Shown: positions 45,481 through 58,363, counted from the stretch's first letter. The stretch: DNA of 64,000 nt from Monocercomonoides exilis (GCA_001643675.2 LSRY02000021.1:496001-560000), one strand, 5' to 3'. Numbers and translations: made by a program. The notes: generated by a model from the letters alone, not told the origin.

Positions 45481-48400
45481 TCAGTGAGAGTCAAAACAAC
45501 AAACCGAGCAAATTTCGCATTCTTGTGTTGAAGATTTTACACTGAGTGACTGATGATTTCTAAACAGCTTTGTTATTTCTTTCCACACAAAAGGCGAAAC
45601 TGAAATTGTCGGAAAGCAAAAGTGAAGCTAAAGAAAGAAAGAGAATAACAAAATATGATTCATAGAATTAATCAAGTAGTTGAAAATGAATGGAAATTAT
45701 GCAAAGTTATTTCGAAAATATAATGAAAAGTGAAAATTGATAAAAAGAAAAAAATGTAATTTCTATAAAGACAAACTTTGTTGTGAGAGCACAGAAGAAT
45801 TGAGGTGAGTGTATCATCCAATGGGTTTGAAAGTGTTGTAAATGAAATCAATCGCTCCAAGGGAAGCAAGAATTCTCGTGGACGATTCAAGTCAATTCCT
45901 GCAAGTCGATCAATGTCCAGTTCGGGTGAAACTTAATACAAGAATTGCAAAATTATGAAATAGAAAATATTTTATAAATAGATGAACAATAAAAAGCCAT
46001 AAATCAATATCAATAAAGCAGTTTCCAAAAATAAATGAATTACATAAAAGCTTGTCGAACAAAAGAAAAAGCAAACGAGGGTCAAGTGTGTCAAGGAATG
46101 GCTTTATGCCAATTTTTCTCGATTGACGTGGTTGTATTGCTGTTGATTGAGGTAATGAAGAAGAAGAAAACTCCGATGAAAAAGAGAAAGAATCATCATT
46201 TTGACCTGGAAATGCAGAATAATCTGCATTGTCCATTTTCCTTCTGATAGTCTCCACTATCAGCTTCTCTTTCATCCTCTGTCGTTTGCTCTGAATGTGC
46301 AGCCATTCTGAGTCATTTCTGTCTCTCACCCTGTCTTTCTTGTCTCCTCTGCCCATTTCTTTGCCCATCTCATGGATTTCATTCTCTGCAATACAAGCTT
46401 TCCCCAGCTCTTCCTTCGGTGTTAGCAGCTGAGCAGCAAAGGAGTTGCTTTTCATTTCGCATCTTTTGTAGAACAAGATGTATGCCTGCTGGCTGAGCAC
46501 TACTTTCTCGTCGACTTTTGTCAATTCGCTGTCGTTGCATTCAAACCACACATTCAGCATCGGATGGAACATGTAGCACAGATAATGCCCGCGGCTGGCC
46601 ATTCCCTTGTGGACGATGACTGACGAGAGAGAGTACATGTAGGGCAGCGCTTGCTCCTGGTGCGATGGCTGGTAGCTCTTGAGGAAGGGAGAAAGATCTG
46701 GTTGGTAGTGGAATGGGAAAGATAAAATTTCAAAAATAAAAATGTGATAAATAAGCGTAAAAGAAAACATAATGATAAAGAAATTTAATTTTCAAATTGA
46801 AAATTTTTTGTTTCATTAAAACTCTTTTTGATAAAGGAAAAAATCTTTCAGTAATTTCTTATCCAGTTAAATATCCTCTCCTCATCACCAAACAATGTAC
46901 CTAAATACTTATCAAACAGCACGTTATCCTCTATTTTATACGGCGCCTGCCCTACAAACTTGAACCTCTTCACCTGGATCACAAGATACTCTGGGCACTG
47001 GCTGACCAGCGTTATCTTCTCCACATCGCTCAGCTGCTTGCAATTGTCGCATTTGTACTTGTTTGTCTCGCCGATGATTTCAGGCAGACAGAAAGTGGAT
47101 AGGCACTCGGTGAGCGTGACGGTGTGGCTGAGGGAGGAGAAGAAAGAGGAGAAACGCTCCATCAGACTGCGAGACGACGTGGAGGGGGAATAAGATGTGG
47201 AGATGGCTAAAGAGGTATGGGATAAAGTAATTTTGTGGATGGAGAATGAAAAAATGAATAATTAGTATTAATATCGCATAATGAATGCGTAAAAAAAGAA
47301 ATAGAAAAAGAACATTCTTTTTAATAAACAGGATTAATAAAGCTCTCTTTCTCAAGATAATCTTATTCCCATCTCTTTCTTTCTTTCTTTCTTTCTCTTC
47401 CTCATTTTCTCAACTTTCCCCATCGCCACGCACATCTTTCATTCAGCCTCTTCACATCCTCTCTTGTTGGTATCGGGACGCTGAGGCATATGAATTGCTG
47501 GGTGGTTGCTGACACGTGCTGGCAGTTGAAGCAGCGTATGGTGCAGTGGAGAGTCCCCATAAACACACGGGTGATGATGTTTGTGGGAGAAGAAGACAGA
47601 TGCTGCAGAACTGAAGAAGAAAGGCGAACAAGCTGGGAAGATGATGCTTCGAGTGGTTTGGGCTGGTGAAGAGGTGAGTTTGTGAGGTTTGTTTCGAATT
47701 GCACTTTCTCGTTGACTTTGCTTGAATCACAAGACTGCTTCCTATCCATCTCATCTCTGTTTATTCCACTTGATTCCTCGTTTTGATCCCACATCTCATT
47801 CATCTTCTCTGCCATTTCTCTCATTTCCTCTCTCTCTTCGCTCTCTCTTGCAAGCGCTGCAGTGACCACTCCTTCCCACACCTCGTCGTATTCATCACCG
47901 ATCTCTTCATTGATTGCATTCAACAAGAACACCAATGCCTCGTGTGCATCGCATTGGATGCCGCCACGGAACATCTCGTTTCTCTGGGACATCACTGCCA
48001 GCAGGCGGCGGGGCGTGACGTAGGAAGGGATGGTTACTGGAGGAGGGGGAGGAGGAAGAAGAGGAGAGGAAGAAGAAGACGATGATGAAATTCGTTTTAT
48101 TCCAGATTCGTTGAAAAGAGAAGTGTTATTTAAAGAAGAAGAAGAAGAAGAAGCCATTTTGCTATTCAAATCTCTTTGGGGACTGTTTCCCCACATGACT
48201 TGAAGCAAAGATGCCAACGCAGTTGTCACCAGCGGATCTTCTTCTCTGACCAGCTGAGGGAAAAGAACATATGGATTGTCCAGGAGAGGAAGGATGGAAG
48301 AGAATGAAGCAGCAGAATAAGAAGAAATAGAAGAAGAAGAAGAAAAAGTTTTGATTTCCTTTGAGACAGAACGAAGAGAAGCAGAAGAAGATACTGTGTG

Positions 48401-50736
48401 AATGGATGAGACACTTGGAGACTTCACAAAGGTGTTTGATGTTGCCTGTTTCACAAACCAATCTGGATGACTGAAAATAAGAAGGAAGGTAAAAAAAAAA
48501 AAAAAAAAAAGAAAAAAAGAAAATCAAATAGAGAGATAGATAGAAAAAGTGCGGTTATATTATTTGAATAAATTTCTAAATATTTCAATATAAAAGCCAA
48601 AGTCATTCGCTAACAACAAAAACAGTAATAATAATAATAATAACATTTCCCCTTCTCAACCAATAGTATTCAAAATAATAACAATAAGCACACTCATCCT
48701 TCAATCTCCTTGCCGCTTCCTTTCTCCTCTCTCTCCTCCTCGCCCTGCCTTTGATGAACGCATCGTCCAGAGGCATGTTGATCAGATACGCTGCCAGTGG
48801 AACACAGCAACAGAGTGACTGGATAGTTGCATTGAGAAAGCAGCTGTTGCCCAAGTTGATCAGCCCGACACGACATGGCTGAGTGTGTTGAGGAGGAAGA
48901 AGGGAAGAGGAATGGGAAGATGTGAGTGGGGCGTGAGGGAGAGAGAGGGAAGTTTGAGGAATGGGAGAAGAAGAAGAAGAAGAAGAGGAGGAGGAGGAGG
49001 AAGAAGAAGAAAGAGGTTTGCTTGTGATGATGAATGATGGTAGTGAGCGAAGACGGATGGGCTGAAAGCGAGGGAGAGGTTGAAGAGAAGAGAGATAAGC
49101 AGAAGAGGCCGACGGCTGTGGAAACAGTGTAAAAGGAGGAGCATTCGAAGGTAATGAAGAGGAAGAAGGAGCTAATAAATTTACCGCTCCTTCTGCTGAT
49201 GAATTGAATGAAGCATAAGATGGATGAGTCGGATACGGAATAAAAAACGATGGGACAGAATTTGCCGGAAACGCAGCTGCTGGTGCTGGCTGGATTCCTT
49301 TGAGAGGCGAGTGAATGAAAAGAGGGGGGCGGAAGAGCGCATCGGGTGAAGAAGGAAGAATGGGAATATCTGTGTCATCTGTCAAATCAATTTCTGATGA
49401 AGTTTTCGTGTCAATTTCATTCAGGTCGCTTTTATCGCTTGTTTTGTGATTGTCCTCAGATTGTTGTGTTTGAAGGGGAATTGAGGGAAGACAAGAAGAA
49501 GATTCCTGCCATTCGGAAGATGTTTGTGGTGTTTTGTTAATTGTTTGTGCAGAAAATTGCTGATTGTTGTCAAAAGACTGACTTTTTGGCATTGGTTGCT
49601 GAAGTTCACTGATGAAGTGTTCACTTTCGGTCAATTCACTCAACCCAAAAAGTGTTGGATCAGTGTTTTTTGATTCGTTCTTTAGCAGATGCTCTTCGTT
49701 GGCATTTGGAAAACTTGTCAAAGAAGTATTGACGTCTTCGTTCAATTTGCTTTGATCTTGTTTGTTTTGCGTTTTGTTTGAGTCAATTACTTCGCAAGAT
49801 TCTGGCATGCTGCTGCAACGAGACCCACCTTCTGTTCCTGCAGCGGCCGGCTCTTTTTTCCTCTTTTTTGGAGCACCACCATTCAAGCAGACCACAATTT
49901 CTTTATTTTGTCCGGATTTGTGCAGCATTTTTGGTAGCATAGATGTAAGTTCCACCCATTGGGACGGACTTAACAAAAACTTTGTCATCTTTTGAAAGAA
50001 TGATTGCATCTTTTCGTGTTCCTTTTCAGCTGGCTCATAATCAGTTTTAATTCCAGAACAGATTGATAAAGTTTCGTTGTCAAAGTCTTCCAATCTCTTA
50101 TGCTTTTCCTCAACAAATATTGATAATGCTTCTTGAGATTCATTCGCGCCCACATCGCTCATTTCTCCCACTGCTAAGTTCTCTGATTTTCCACTTGAAA
50201 AATACCTTTTTTCATATTTGTGCATGGAACTATTTGAATTAATTGTTGATTTTTGTTCGGGCAAAGAATTACTAATTTTTGAAGAAGAATATGCTATATC
50301 AAGCATTTGAACAAGTTTTTGATGAACAAGAGAAACGGAAGGCTGAAGGTTACTGCTCGATATCTGTTCATGGAATATAAAAATGGAAATAAATAATAAA
50401 AAAGTGCAAATGAAGCACACATATCGTTTACATTCAAAGCACCAAGTTTTTTGTGAAAGAAAGTTATAAAAAACGGAATGAGCATTCAATTTTATGAAGC
50501 TGAAAGTATGTTTTCTGCAGCAAGAAGAGCATCCAATAAACGAGCAATGACAGTTCAGACAAATCCAAAACATGCTACATTCGCATCTACATAAAGGACA
50601 TTTCCCTTTTAATCCATCTAATTGATTCTGAAACCATTGTTATTCAAAAACAAGATAAAAGTCAAACGATAAATCTGCTGGATTTGAATCGAGGGATCTG
50701 CCACGCTTCATAAAGCGAGCAGTGCGTACAAATCAT
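45481..50736 (-). CDS. Ubiquitin-specific protease with N-terminal ZnF-UBP domain (~1,414 aa)
   Basis: Exons: 50736-50668, 50627-50421, 50363-48694, 48470-47434, 47206-46901, 46697-46044, 45931-45777, 45627-45481. A Cys-rich ZnF-UBP finger fills residues 3 to ~90 (CTHC, CPLC, WICLNC, WCFEC). After ~500 disordered Ser-rich residues comes the Cys box GLINLGNSCFLNA (catalytic Cys near 600), then the finger (YKCDNC), LVIQVKRFKF, and the His box SRGHYLCYMF (His near 1134) with YILFYKR. It should remove ubiquitin from substrates; the architecture resembles USP16/USP45 or USP3/USP22, not resolved further. About 280 residues rich in Ser/Glu sit between the Cys box and the finger. Intron 1 is only 40 nt. 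Intron 2 (57 nt) has no stop and a length divisible by three, so retention would be translatable. The very C-terminus may be spliced differently. Confidence 0.92.
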
Positions 50737-50946
50737 AAAAGAATCTCTCTTATTTTTCTATTTTTTAGCTTTATAATCCTATGTCAGCGATATTTTCACT
50801 TTTCATAAAATTTCCCATGATAAATTATTTTTGAGATATTTATCTCGAACAAATCTGCATGAATATTTCGGTACAAATTGTATTTTCAAAAACTTCAATA
50901 TGCCAAATTTTTCTGATGAATAATAAAAATTCTTTTTCGCAAGACA
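50737..50946. promoter_or_regulatory. Short divergent promoter region, USP / beta-helix gene
   Basis: Only 210 bp separate the two outward-facing start codons, so the core promoters of both genes must lie here. The sequence is AT-rich and no specific element was recognised. If the downstream Met at 50977 is the true start of the plus-strand gene, the region is 240 bp. Confidence 0.5.
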
Positions 50947-52510
50947 ATGGTAATATTGATCTTCTTACTAAATAAAATGAACTTTTTTCTATTCTTTTTA
51001 ACTGTATTGCAAATCGTTGTGTCAGACGATTCCGATGAAATAATGAAAGTTTATGTTGCGCATTCAGGCATAGATACAAATCCAGGAACTGAAACTGCAC
51101 CGTTTGGCTCGATCCAAGCGGCTGTTGATGTTCTTAAGAAATCAAAAAAAGAAGGCGAGATATATGTTTCTGAGGGAACATACGATTTTGAGCCCATTAA
51201 AATTGAAGGTTTGTTGCGAAGTTTTGTTGAGAAATTTTATATTTTAAAAATTTATCTTTAAATTGTTTCATGCAGACCAAGACGTCAAAATCATTGCAAA
51301 AGGATCTTGCCATCTTAAAACATCTGAAAGAAGCAAGAAATCTTTATTTACTGTTTCAAAGGGTTCTTTCGAATTAGAGGGATTCTTTATTGATGTTTAT
51401 GGCATTATATCAACTCCATTGATGTTAGTTGATACAAAAGCAACGATAACCAGTTGCGTTATCTCAGCACTTGGAGAGAATGAAGATGGGCGTTCAAAGC
51501 CAGTTATTCAACAAAAAGGTGGTGAAACTTACATTGATAAATGCCAAATTACAGGATTTGAATTCCTCACAAATCCAGCTGCAACTGTTATCCAAGTTGG
51601 AGGGAAATCTCCAGCTACTACACTTACTGATTGCTTCATGACCTCAATGACCAAAACTTCTTCTGGAATTGTTCTTAGCGTTGACAAGGAAGTTATGGGT
51701 GGATTCAAGGTATTGTGCCAGTTCTGTGACTTCACTGATATTTTCCCACCTGTAATGGGAGGTGGATATATAACTGCGGGAAATTTGATTGGTGATGGGC
51801 AGTTTACTCTGACGAAATGCAACTTTATGGGGCATAATAATGTTAGTGGAGGAATCATATTTGCTAATCAGAAATTGGGTGAGGGCTCATACAAAGAAGA
51901 AGTTGATGAAGGAGAAGAGACAGATCTTGAAGAAGACGAGTTTCATATGATGGCATTTCCAGTTCTTCCTCCATCGGCTGTGCCAGTTGGAGGATGGTAT
52001 TACAGCGATGATGCAGAAATGAGCATTCAATATCCTCATTTCTACAAGACAGTTTTGCGAACAGGCAATGTTTCTTCGACAGGCGAAATTGAGCTTGATG
52101 AAGGAGAAAGCCCCGACGGAACAGGAATTATGATTGATGGAATGCCATTCACTTTCCTGACTCGTGCACTGATGTCTGTGCAATTGCCTTGTGAATTCTT
52201 GGATGAACGAAAGCAGCCAAGATTTGAAAACAAAGAAGAGAAGAAAGAAGATGAAGAAAAAGAGAGGGGACAAGGCATTTGCGGAGAGTGGGAAGGGAAA
52301 ATGCTTCATTTGACTACGCCTTGCAAGCCATCTCAGAAGGATATTAAAGAAGGAAAGGCGGTTCCCCAGTCCATTCAGCACTTTTTCATCAAGTCAACCG
52401 AAGAAAAAAGAACAAGAAAAGAAAGAGAGCAGCTTCTTGGTGTGAGATCGGCTGTGTTCCAAATCTTGCACCAATCGCCTATTCAAATGAAAGACGATAA
52501 AGAAGAGTAG
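50947..52510 (+). CDS. DUF1565 / right-handed beta-helix secreted-type protein (~498 aa)
   Basis: Exons 50947-51208 and 51276-52510; donor GTTTGT, acceptor TGCAG. A hydrophobic leader (FFLFFLTVLQIVV) ends near residue 26; the Met at 50977 gives a more usual signal peptide, making 488 residues. The mature start VYVAHSGIDTNPGTETAPF and SIQAAVDVL match the DUF1565 opening found before pectin-lyase-like beta helices. Short beta-strand turns follow (GSFELEGFFID, ATITSCVIS, ETYIDKCQITG, TTLTDCFM, FTLTKCNFMG), about 20-30 residues per turn. The C-terminal third is acidic and Lys-rich (DEGEETDLEEDEF; EEKKEDEEKE) and lacks helix turns. No catalytic pectin-lyase residues can be assigned, so binding or a surface role is as likely as carbohydrate cleavage. 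Confidence 0.82.
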
Positions 52511-52997
52511 AGACAACAGAGAAAACTAAAAGAAAATAATAATATATCGAGAAGATAGAAGGACTTGGTGTAATATCAACAAAATGAAAGGATCAATTTT
52601 TTAGCTGAGTCTAATTCAATCCTCACAACATTTTTCCTTCTTTGAGATATTTGCTTTTATATGTTTTTTGTTTTTTTCGATTTTATTATAATTAATATTA
52701 ATTTCATTATAATTTTGAAAACGTTGTTATTTTATTTTTTCATTTGCCAACTTATCTTGTTATCTTCTCTTTTAATCAGCTTCAATTTTAGCATTTTATC
52801 AACATTTTATGTAAATTCAAAGAAATAGATATGTTTTTAAAAATGTTAAATTTTAGAAACAAAAGAAGCATTTTGCAAAATGATGAAGGTTATATATCAA
52901 AATAAATGATAACAATAACGATAAATTATGATTTGCTTAGAGCATTAGCTTTTGTCGTTGTTGATGGAAGTGGTTTTTTTTTCTTTTTTCACAAATT
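52511..52997. other. AT-rich spacer left of foldback element C
   Basis: This stretch covers the 3' flank of the beta-helix gene up to the repeat element. It is AT-rich, with poly-T runs and no gene. Confidence 0.5.
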
Positions 52998-53833
52998 ACA
53001 CCAAAAATTATTCAAGATCGAAAAACTTTAATTCAAAATCGAAAATGTTTAAAACAACATCGAAAAACTTTAATTCAACATCGAAAATTATTATTCAAAA
53101 TCGAAAAAGAAGTTAATTAGTTCAGAATTTCAATTCAAGTCAAAACAAAGGATATTTTATTGAAACAAATGTTGATTACAACAAATAATTATTTATTGGA
53201 AATGTTTTTCTTTCGTTTTATACGACTGTTTTCAATGATTAAGACTGATATCAATCGATTCTTTTATAAATATGAAAATTGAAAATGTTTTATTGAATCA
53301 GTTTCCAATGCAATAAATGAAATTCAAAACATTTCGTATTCAATAAATGAGATGAAATTCTGTCTTTTTGTGCACAAAACAAGATCATGAACTGTCCTAT
53401 CACTTTTGTTTTTTCTTGAATTCCTTGTTATCTCCTGAACACCTGTGAAAAGTTTAATTATCACTCAGTTTTATCCTATTTCCACTATTTCACACAACCT
53501 AACACAAAAAAAAAAAAAAACATCAAAAAATATTTTTCTAATTGAAATTGACATATTTCTCAGATCAATAACAGAAAGAAAAGAAACTGACATGATTTTG
53601 AATTTTGAAAAAATTTTCAAAATTTTTGATGATAAAGAATTTTCGATGTTGAATTAAATATTTTCGATTTCGAATAATTAATTTCGATCTTGAATTAAAC
53701 TTTTTCGATTTTGAATAATAATTTTCGATGTTGAATTAAAGTTTTTCGATGTTGTTTTAAACATTTTCGATTTTGAATTAAAGTTTTTCGATCTTGAATT
53801 AAACTTTTTCGATGTTGAATAATTTTTGGTGTA
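52998..53833. mobile_element. Foldback/MITE-like element C with terminal arrays of ~21-bp units
   Basis: Left end TACACCAAAAATTATTCAA (from 52997) and right end GAATAATTTTTGGTGTA (to 53833) are inverted copies. The arms are built from degenerate 21-bp units of the type TTCAACATCGAAAAACTTTAA, differing at the ACA/AGA/AAA triplet and in the A/T tail. The left arm spans to about 53108 (5-6 units) and the right arm runs 53637-53832 (about 9 units). The order of unit variants is the same in both arms read inward, so they are true inverted repeats. TA next to CACC at both ends could be a TA target duplication, as in Tc1/mariner-related MITEs. The ~530-bp interior has no transposase, so it would be non-autonomous. 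Confidence 0.85.
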
Positions 53834-54251
53834 TTAGAAATAAGAAGATTAATCAATGATGATAAAAATTGTTTTCCAGCTCAATACTGAACGGCAATCA
53901 ATCAAATAAACTTATAATAAATTTCTCTTTTCTCATATATTTATTTTTAAATTTTATAATTTAACTTTATTGATAACACATAAATAATTGTATTTTCGTG
54001 ATCAAATAACACAATTTAATTCGAATGCAAATTCTTTGGTGTGCAATTTCACTTTCATTTTATCACATTTAAATGTTTTTCATGAAAAACATTTTAATTG
54101 TTATCTTGAAAAACAAGAGAAAAAGTGATCCAACCAATATTAGTACACTTATATACTTTATCGGGAAATGTTCTTTCTTGTTGCTGCTTTTCCAGGTTGA
54201 TTATTTAACCTTGTTAACTGTGTAATAAATGTTGTTTAATATATTGTTCAT
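53834..54251. other. AT-rich upstream region of the CTL transporter gene
   Basis: About 420 bp of AT-rich DNA lies between the foldback element and the transporter start. No ORF of note; promoter elements were not recognised. Confidence 0.5.
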
Positions 54252-56619
54252 ATGTATATTTTTAAAGATTTTGGAGATAAAGAGAACAACATTCAGATCA
54301 AAAATGGGAGATTGAATTTTTCTGCTACAAGAAATAAATGCAATGATTTTAAATGCTTAATTGCATTTTTAATAGTTGTAGCTGTTTTTGCAGTATTCTT
54401 CATCTACTCTGCAGCAGTTTCAAATTTGCAGCAATTCTCAATGCCATATGATTATCGGTTTGTGCATTTAAAAAAAGATTTCATTAAAACGAACAATATC
54501 TATGTTTATGACATATTTTCTTTTTATGTGTTTTGCTAGAGGTGATATTTGCGGTGCAAAAGGTGATGTGGATCTAACCAAAAAGCCAACGCTTTTTTCT
54601 CCACATGGAAATGACCTTGGAAATGGTTGGTGCGTTAAATCATGTCCAACAAAAACGTTGACGTGCATGTGTGTGGATGAGGAGCCAATAGAAGCGGAAA
54701 ATGAAAGTGATTGTGAGTTCCATGGAGATCAATGCTATTTTATGAATAATACCATGTTTCATGAAAATCATCATTACTGCATTCCGGAATCTCCGCAAAG
54801 TCGCGAATATGAAAATGCAGCTCATTCAGTTTTGGTTGATTTTGTCTCTTCATTTTGGACGATCATAGTTGCTGCAATTATTGCTGTTGTCCTTTGCTTT
54901 GCATATATGGGCTGCATGAGTTGCTGTGCTCGCACTTGCGTTTGGGCTTGTATTTTCATGGGACTTGGATGCTTTTTCCTTGCTGGGTTTATCATGATTG
55001 TTTTGGGAATTGCTTTTATTGGTAAAGCCAGCGAAGATGATAAAGGAGCTTTCACTGCTTTGATTTTATTTGGTCTTGTTATACTAGCATTTGGGCTGGT
55101 AGCTTCCTGTTGCTTATACTGCTGCAAGGAAAGAATTACTCTCGTTTCATATTTGATTGAAGCTGCTTCCAAGGCAATTACATCGATGCCATGCTTACCA
55201 TTGTTTTCTGCCTTGTTCTCAGTTGTTTCATGTATCGTATCTGTTCTATGCTTCTTTTCAATCCTGTTTTATGTTAGTTCCAGAGACTTGGAAAAAGTTG
55301 ATGGCAGTTGGACGGTGGTGTTGCCAGGATATGCTTGGATATTCATCCTGTTTGTGTTTGTTGCGTATGTTTGGATGGTTATGTTTGTGTTTGGGATGAA
55401 CCAGATGACAATTGGCGGATCAATAACATCGTGGTACTTCACGCGCAATCGTTCAGGCGAAAATTCTACAAGGGAATCTTGGCCTATCTTGTCTTCGTTT
55501 AAGAGGGCATTAAGATACCATTCCGGATCAGTGGCCTTCGGAAGTGGGTTGATCACAGCCTGTACAGTGATGCAAGTGTTGGCGCAGCTTGCTGCAGATT
55601 CTGCGAAAGAGTCTGGGAACGATATTTTGCAGTGCCTCTGCGCGCTCATTGCATGCATCGTGGAGAAGATCGAGCATTATCTTGAGTTTATCACGTCCAG
55701 AGTTTATGTGCTGATATCAATAAAAGGTGAGCCGTTTTGGCCATCAGCAAAGCAGACGATGTTCCTTCTTCTGCGGAACTTGATAACCAACGTAGTGTTG
55801 GAAGATCTCCTTCCGTATATCTTTGGAATTATCGAGTTTTTGATTGACGTTGTGTCAATGTTCTTCTTGCTGCTGATGACACGCCCTGATTTCTTCGCCG
55901 GTGGAAGTGATGCAGATTCCTATTGGCCAAACAGCGCGTGGTGGTTGACGCTTCTGCTGGGCTTTTTCCTGATCGTGTTCGTGGTTGACACTATCTTTGA
56001 TACATACGTATTTGGAGTCACTTCAGTGTTCATCTCTTTCCTCCTCGATGACGAAATGTGTCAGACAAACGAAAATTGGCAACCTTTCGGCACATCAGAC
56101 CTTCGCGAACGCATGTACGGAATGAAGGTGAAAGGATATACAATGGCACAAAAGTATAAAGAGAAGCATGAAAACTTTAACTTGGCATACTATGCTGAGC
56201 CACCTCCCACATATGTCGATCCATATGCACACAGACACGATGAAACCCAGATGTATGTGCAGCCACAGCCCATGGTTCAGCAGCAGTATACATATCCAGC
56301 CCCGCCGCAACAGCAGCCACAGCAGCAGCAAATGCAGGCAACACCATATGTTGATCCGACGACCATGTACTCTTCTCCTCCTGCTGCGTATCCTCAGCAG
56401 CCATATGCGCAACCACCATATGCACAACCTCCATATGCACAACCTCCATATGCACAGCCGGGAGTGGCTCCGGCAGGAGCTCCTCAATATCCAAGCCCTC
56501 CAGTGAACTATCCTACTGAGCCAACTGTTTATCCTTCACCTTCGGGTGATCCTGTTTATCCATCAGCCCCTATGGGGACGATGAACAATCCGGGAAGAGA
56601 TGATCTCGGGAAAGAGTAA
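54252..56619 (+). CDS. Choline transporter-like protein (SLC44/CTL family), 761 aa
   Basis: Exons 54252-54457 and 54540-56619; donor GTTTGT, acceptor GCTAG. A first membrane segment (CLIAFLIVVAVFAVFFIYSA) near residue 40 leads to a Cys-rich extracellular loop (GDICGAKGD, NGWCVKSCP, CMCVDE). A run of further membrane helices follows (FWTIIVAAIIAVVLCF; GCFFLAGFIMIVLGIAF; LILFGLVILAFGLVA; PLFSALFSVVSCIVSVLCFF; YAWIFILFVFVAYVWMVMF). The family-typical block HSGSVAFGSG, LRNLITNVVLEDLLPY and FVVDTIFDTYVFG...LLDDEM comes after them. Members move choline or related solutes, or act in phospholipid supply, at the plasma or organelle membrane. The cytosolic C-terminal ~130 residues are Pro/Gln/Tyr-rich, including four YAQPP repeats, and resemble adaptor-binding PPxY-poor tails. 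The substrate is not deducible here. Confidence 0.9.
56401..56459 (+). repeat. Tandem 15-bp coding repeat (YAQPP) in the CTL C-terminus
   Basis: Four copies of a 15-bp unit, roughly CCATATGCACAACCT, code the pentapeptide YAQPP in tandem within the cytosolic tail. Units two to four are nearly identical, so the array is young and probably length-variable. Confidence 0.9.
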
Positions 56620-58363
56620 AAAGAGAAGGCCTTTGCGAGAAAGATGATCAGCGCATCACAAAACAAAATGAATAGAAGAATAAGGAAAGGAAAAAGTGAG
56701 TCGGATAAAAAATTTTTTATAATAAAGAATGGTTTGAAGCTAGTTCACTTTTATGTTGTTTATATTGCCTTATGACTGCTTTCAATACTTCTCATATTGT
56801 ACAGACTATCATTCATAGTTTTTAAAAGTTAAGCTTTGTTAAAGAATAGTTGCGCTTGAATGAAAGCTGAACAATATCGAAAGGCAAAGGTGGTAAAAGC
56901 AAATAAACAACAGAGCTATTGAGAAGACAGCGAAGAGGATGGGATGAAGATTTAAGGAGTAAGCTGACATCTTTCTTGTAATCGCTTTGATTGCTGAGTG
57001 TTCGTTGTGTCTATGTGTTTTGGTTTATTTTCGTATAGCTCGTTTTTATTTTATGATAATTTGAAAATAGGTATTTTTTTTATCATATATATATATATTT
57101 TTTAATATCATCTGTTAGGTGCGTTTTATTTTAATTTTTTGTTGCATTCAACTTTCTATTAGTATTATTTAACTTTTTTGACGAAAGTATTTTGAGAAAG
57201 ATTGAAATCGATGAAGGAAGACAGGACTCAAACGTTAGAGACATCTGACAACAAGTCTGAACTTCATTCAATTGAATGCACAATGGAAACAGTAATTGCC
57301 ACATTCTCATTAATTTCTCTTGAAAAGACGAAGAAATGGATTTGTTTTGAGAATATTAATGTTCATATTAATTGCTGTAAATTCTGTTCACCTTTCATCG
57401 TTTTTTCAAGACGAAGAAATGCACATCATCAATATTGCTTCATTCATTTTATTCAAATATCGTATTTTGTTCATTCACTATTCAATCATTATTATCCTTA
57501 ATATTTCACAAAATTTTTCATATGAGCTATTATTTTCATTGCAGCTTTTGTAACGCAAAGCTTGAGCTTCCTTTTTTCATTCCTTCGTTTGCATTTCAGT
57601 TTTTATATTTTCAAATTAATCATTTGTAACTGTCATCTTTCACATTTTATTTTAATTTGTATGAAACACCTGAACAACTTATACATTTATGAATGAAAAT
57701 TTCTTAATAATAACTGTCCAACTTCTTTTGCATTTTGTAAAAAGGGGGTGGGAACGAAAATCTTCTGAAACCCAAATATTCTGTTTTGGAGCAATGAATC
57801 AAAGCGGAAAAAAAACAATAAATTTGTTTCTTCAATTCAGTTTCTAGCGAATGGCTGGTGAATGGGGAAAATAAATAAATAAACGGAACGAAAAAGAATA
57901 CAAGCGAACACATTGAAAAAAGTGTAAGAAAAGAAGTGAATCTAATTGAATGAAATGTGTTTAAAATTGATGAAGAAAAATGATAATGGAAAAAAAAAAT
58001 CAAACACTTAAAAAATTAAAATTACATAAAAAAATTAAATTAAATTAATTGATTTAAACATGTAGTTTCTAATCGATCTATAAATTGCTTCACAAAAGCT
58101 AATAAAACGGCAAATCATATTAATTAAAGGAGAATCATAAAAAAGGCCCTAAAGAAAAAACAGAGAAAAGATTGTGAAATAATCATTTCGGAAAATACGC
58201 AACGCATGTAAAGCTAATACTATTTGCTCTGATGCAATAATTCGCTATGACCAAAATGTTTTAAAAGAATTGTAAAGAAATTGCTATTTGTGAAGTTATC
58301 TTTGACTTTTCTTTCTGTTTAATATCAATGTTGTTTTGTTTTCGCTTCGGTTTGGTTTTCTTT
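56620..58363. other. AT-rich convergent spacer, 1.7 kb
   Basis: It lies between the CTL and DnaJ stop codons. An AATAAAG string near 56721 could end the CTL transcript. Short open frames at 57202-57501 and 57320-57553 (+) overlap in different frames; the latter opens with a hydrophobic signal-like stretch, but neither has family-like content and I do not call them genes. An AT run lies near 57084-57098. Confidence 0.5.

Noticed and set aside
50663-50736. tRNA-like string with a GATTCAAATCC box-B match on the minus strand
   Set aside because: The bases flanking the loop do not form the T stem, no acceptor stem closes, and the sequence is the first coding exon of the USP with a correct splice frame.
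53637-53832. Regularly spaced short repeats resembling a CRISPR array
   Set aside because: The whole 21-bp unit repeats with variants; there are no unique spacers of constant length, and the setting is a eukaryotic nuclear genome.
57202-57553. Possible small secreted-protein gene in the CTL-DnaJ spacer
   Set aside because: Two overlapping frames compete, composition matches the AT-rich spacer, and there is no family resemblance or clear intron structure.
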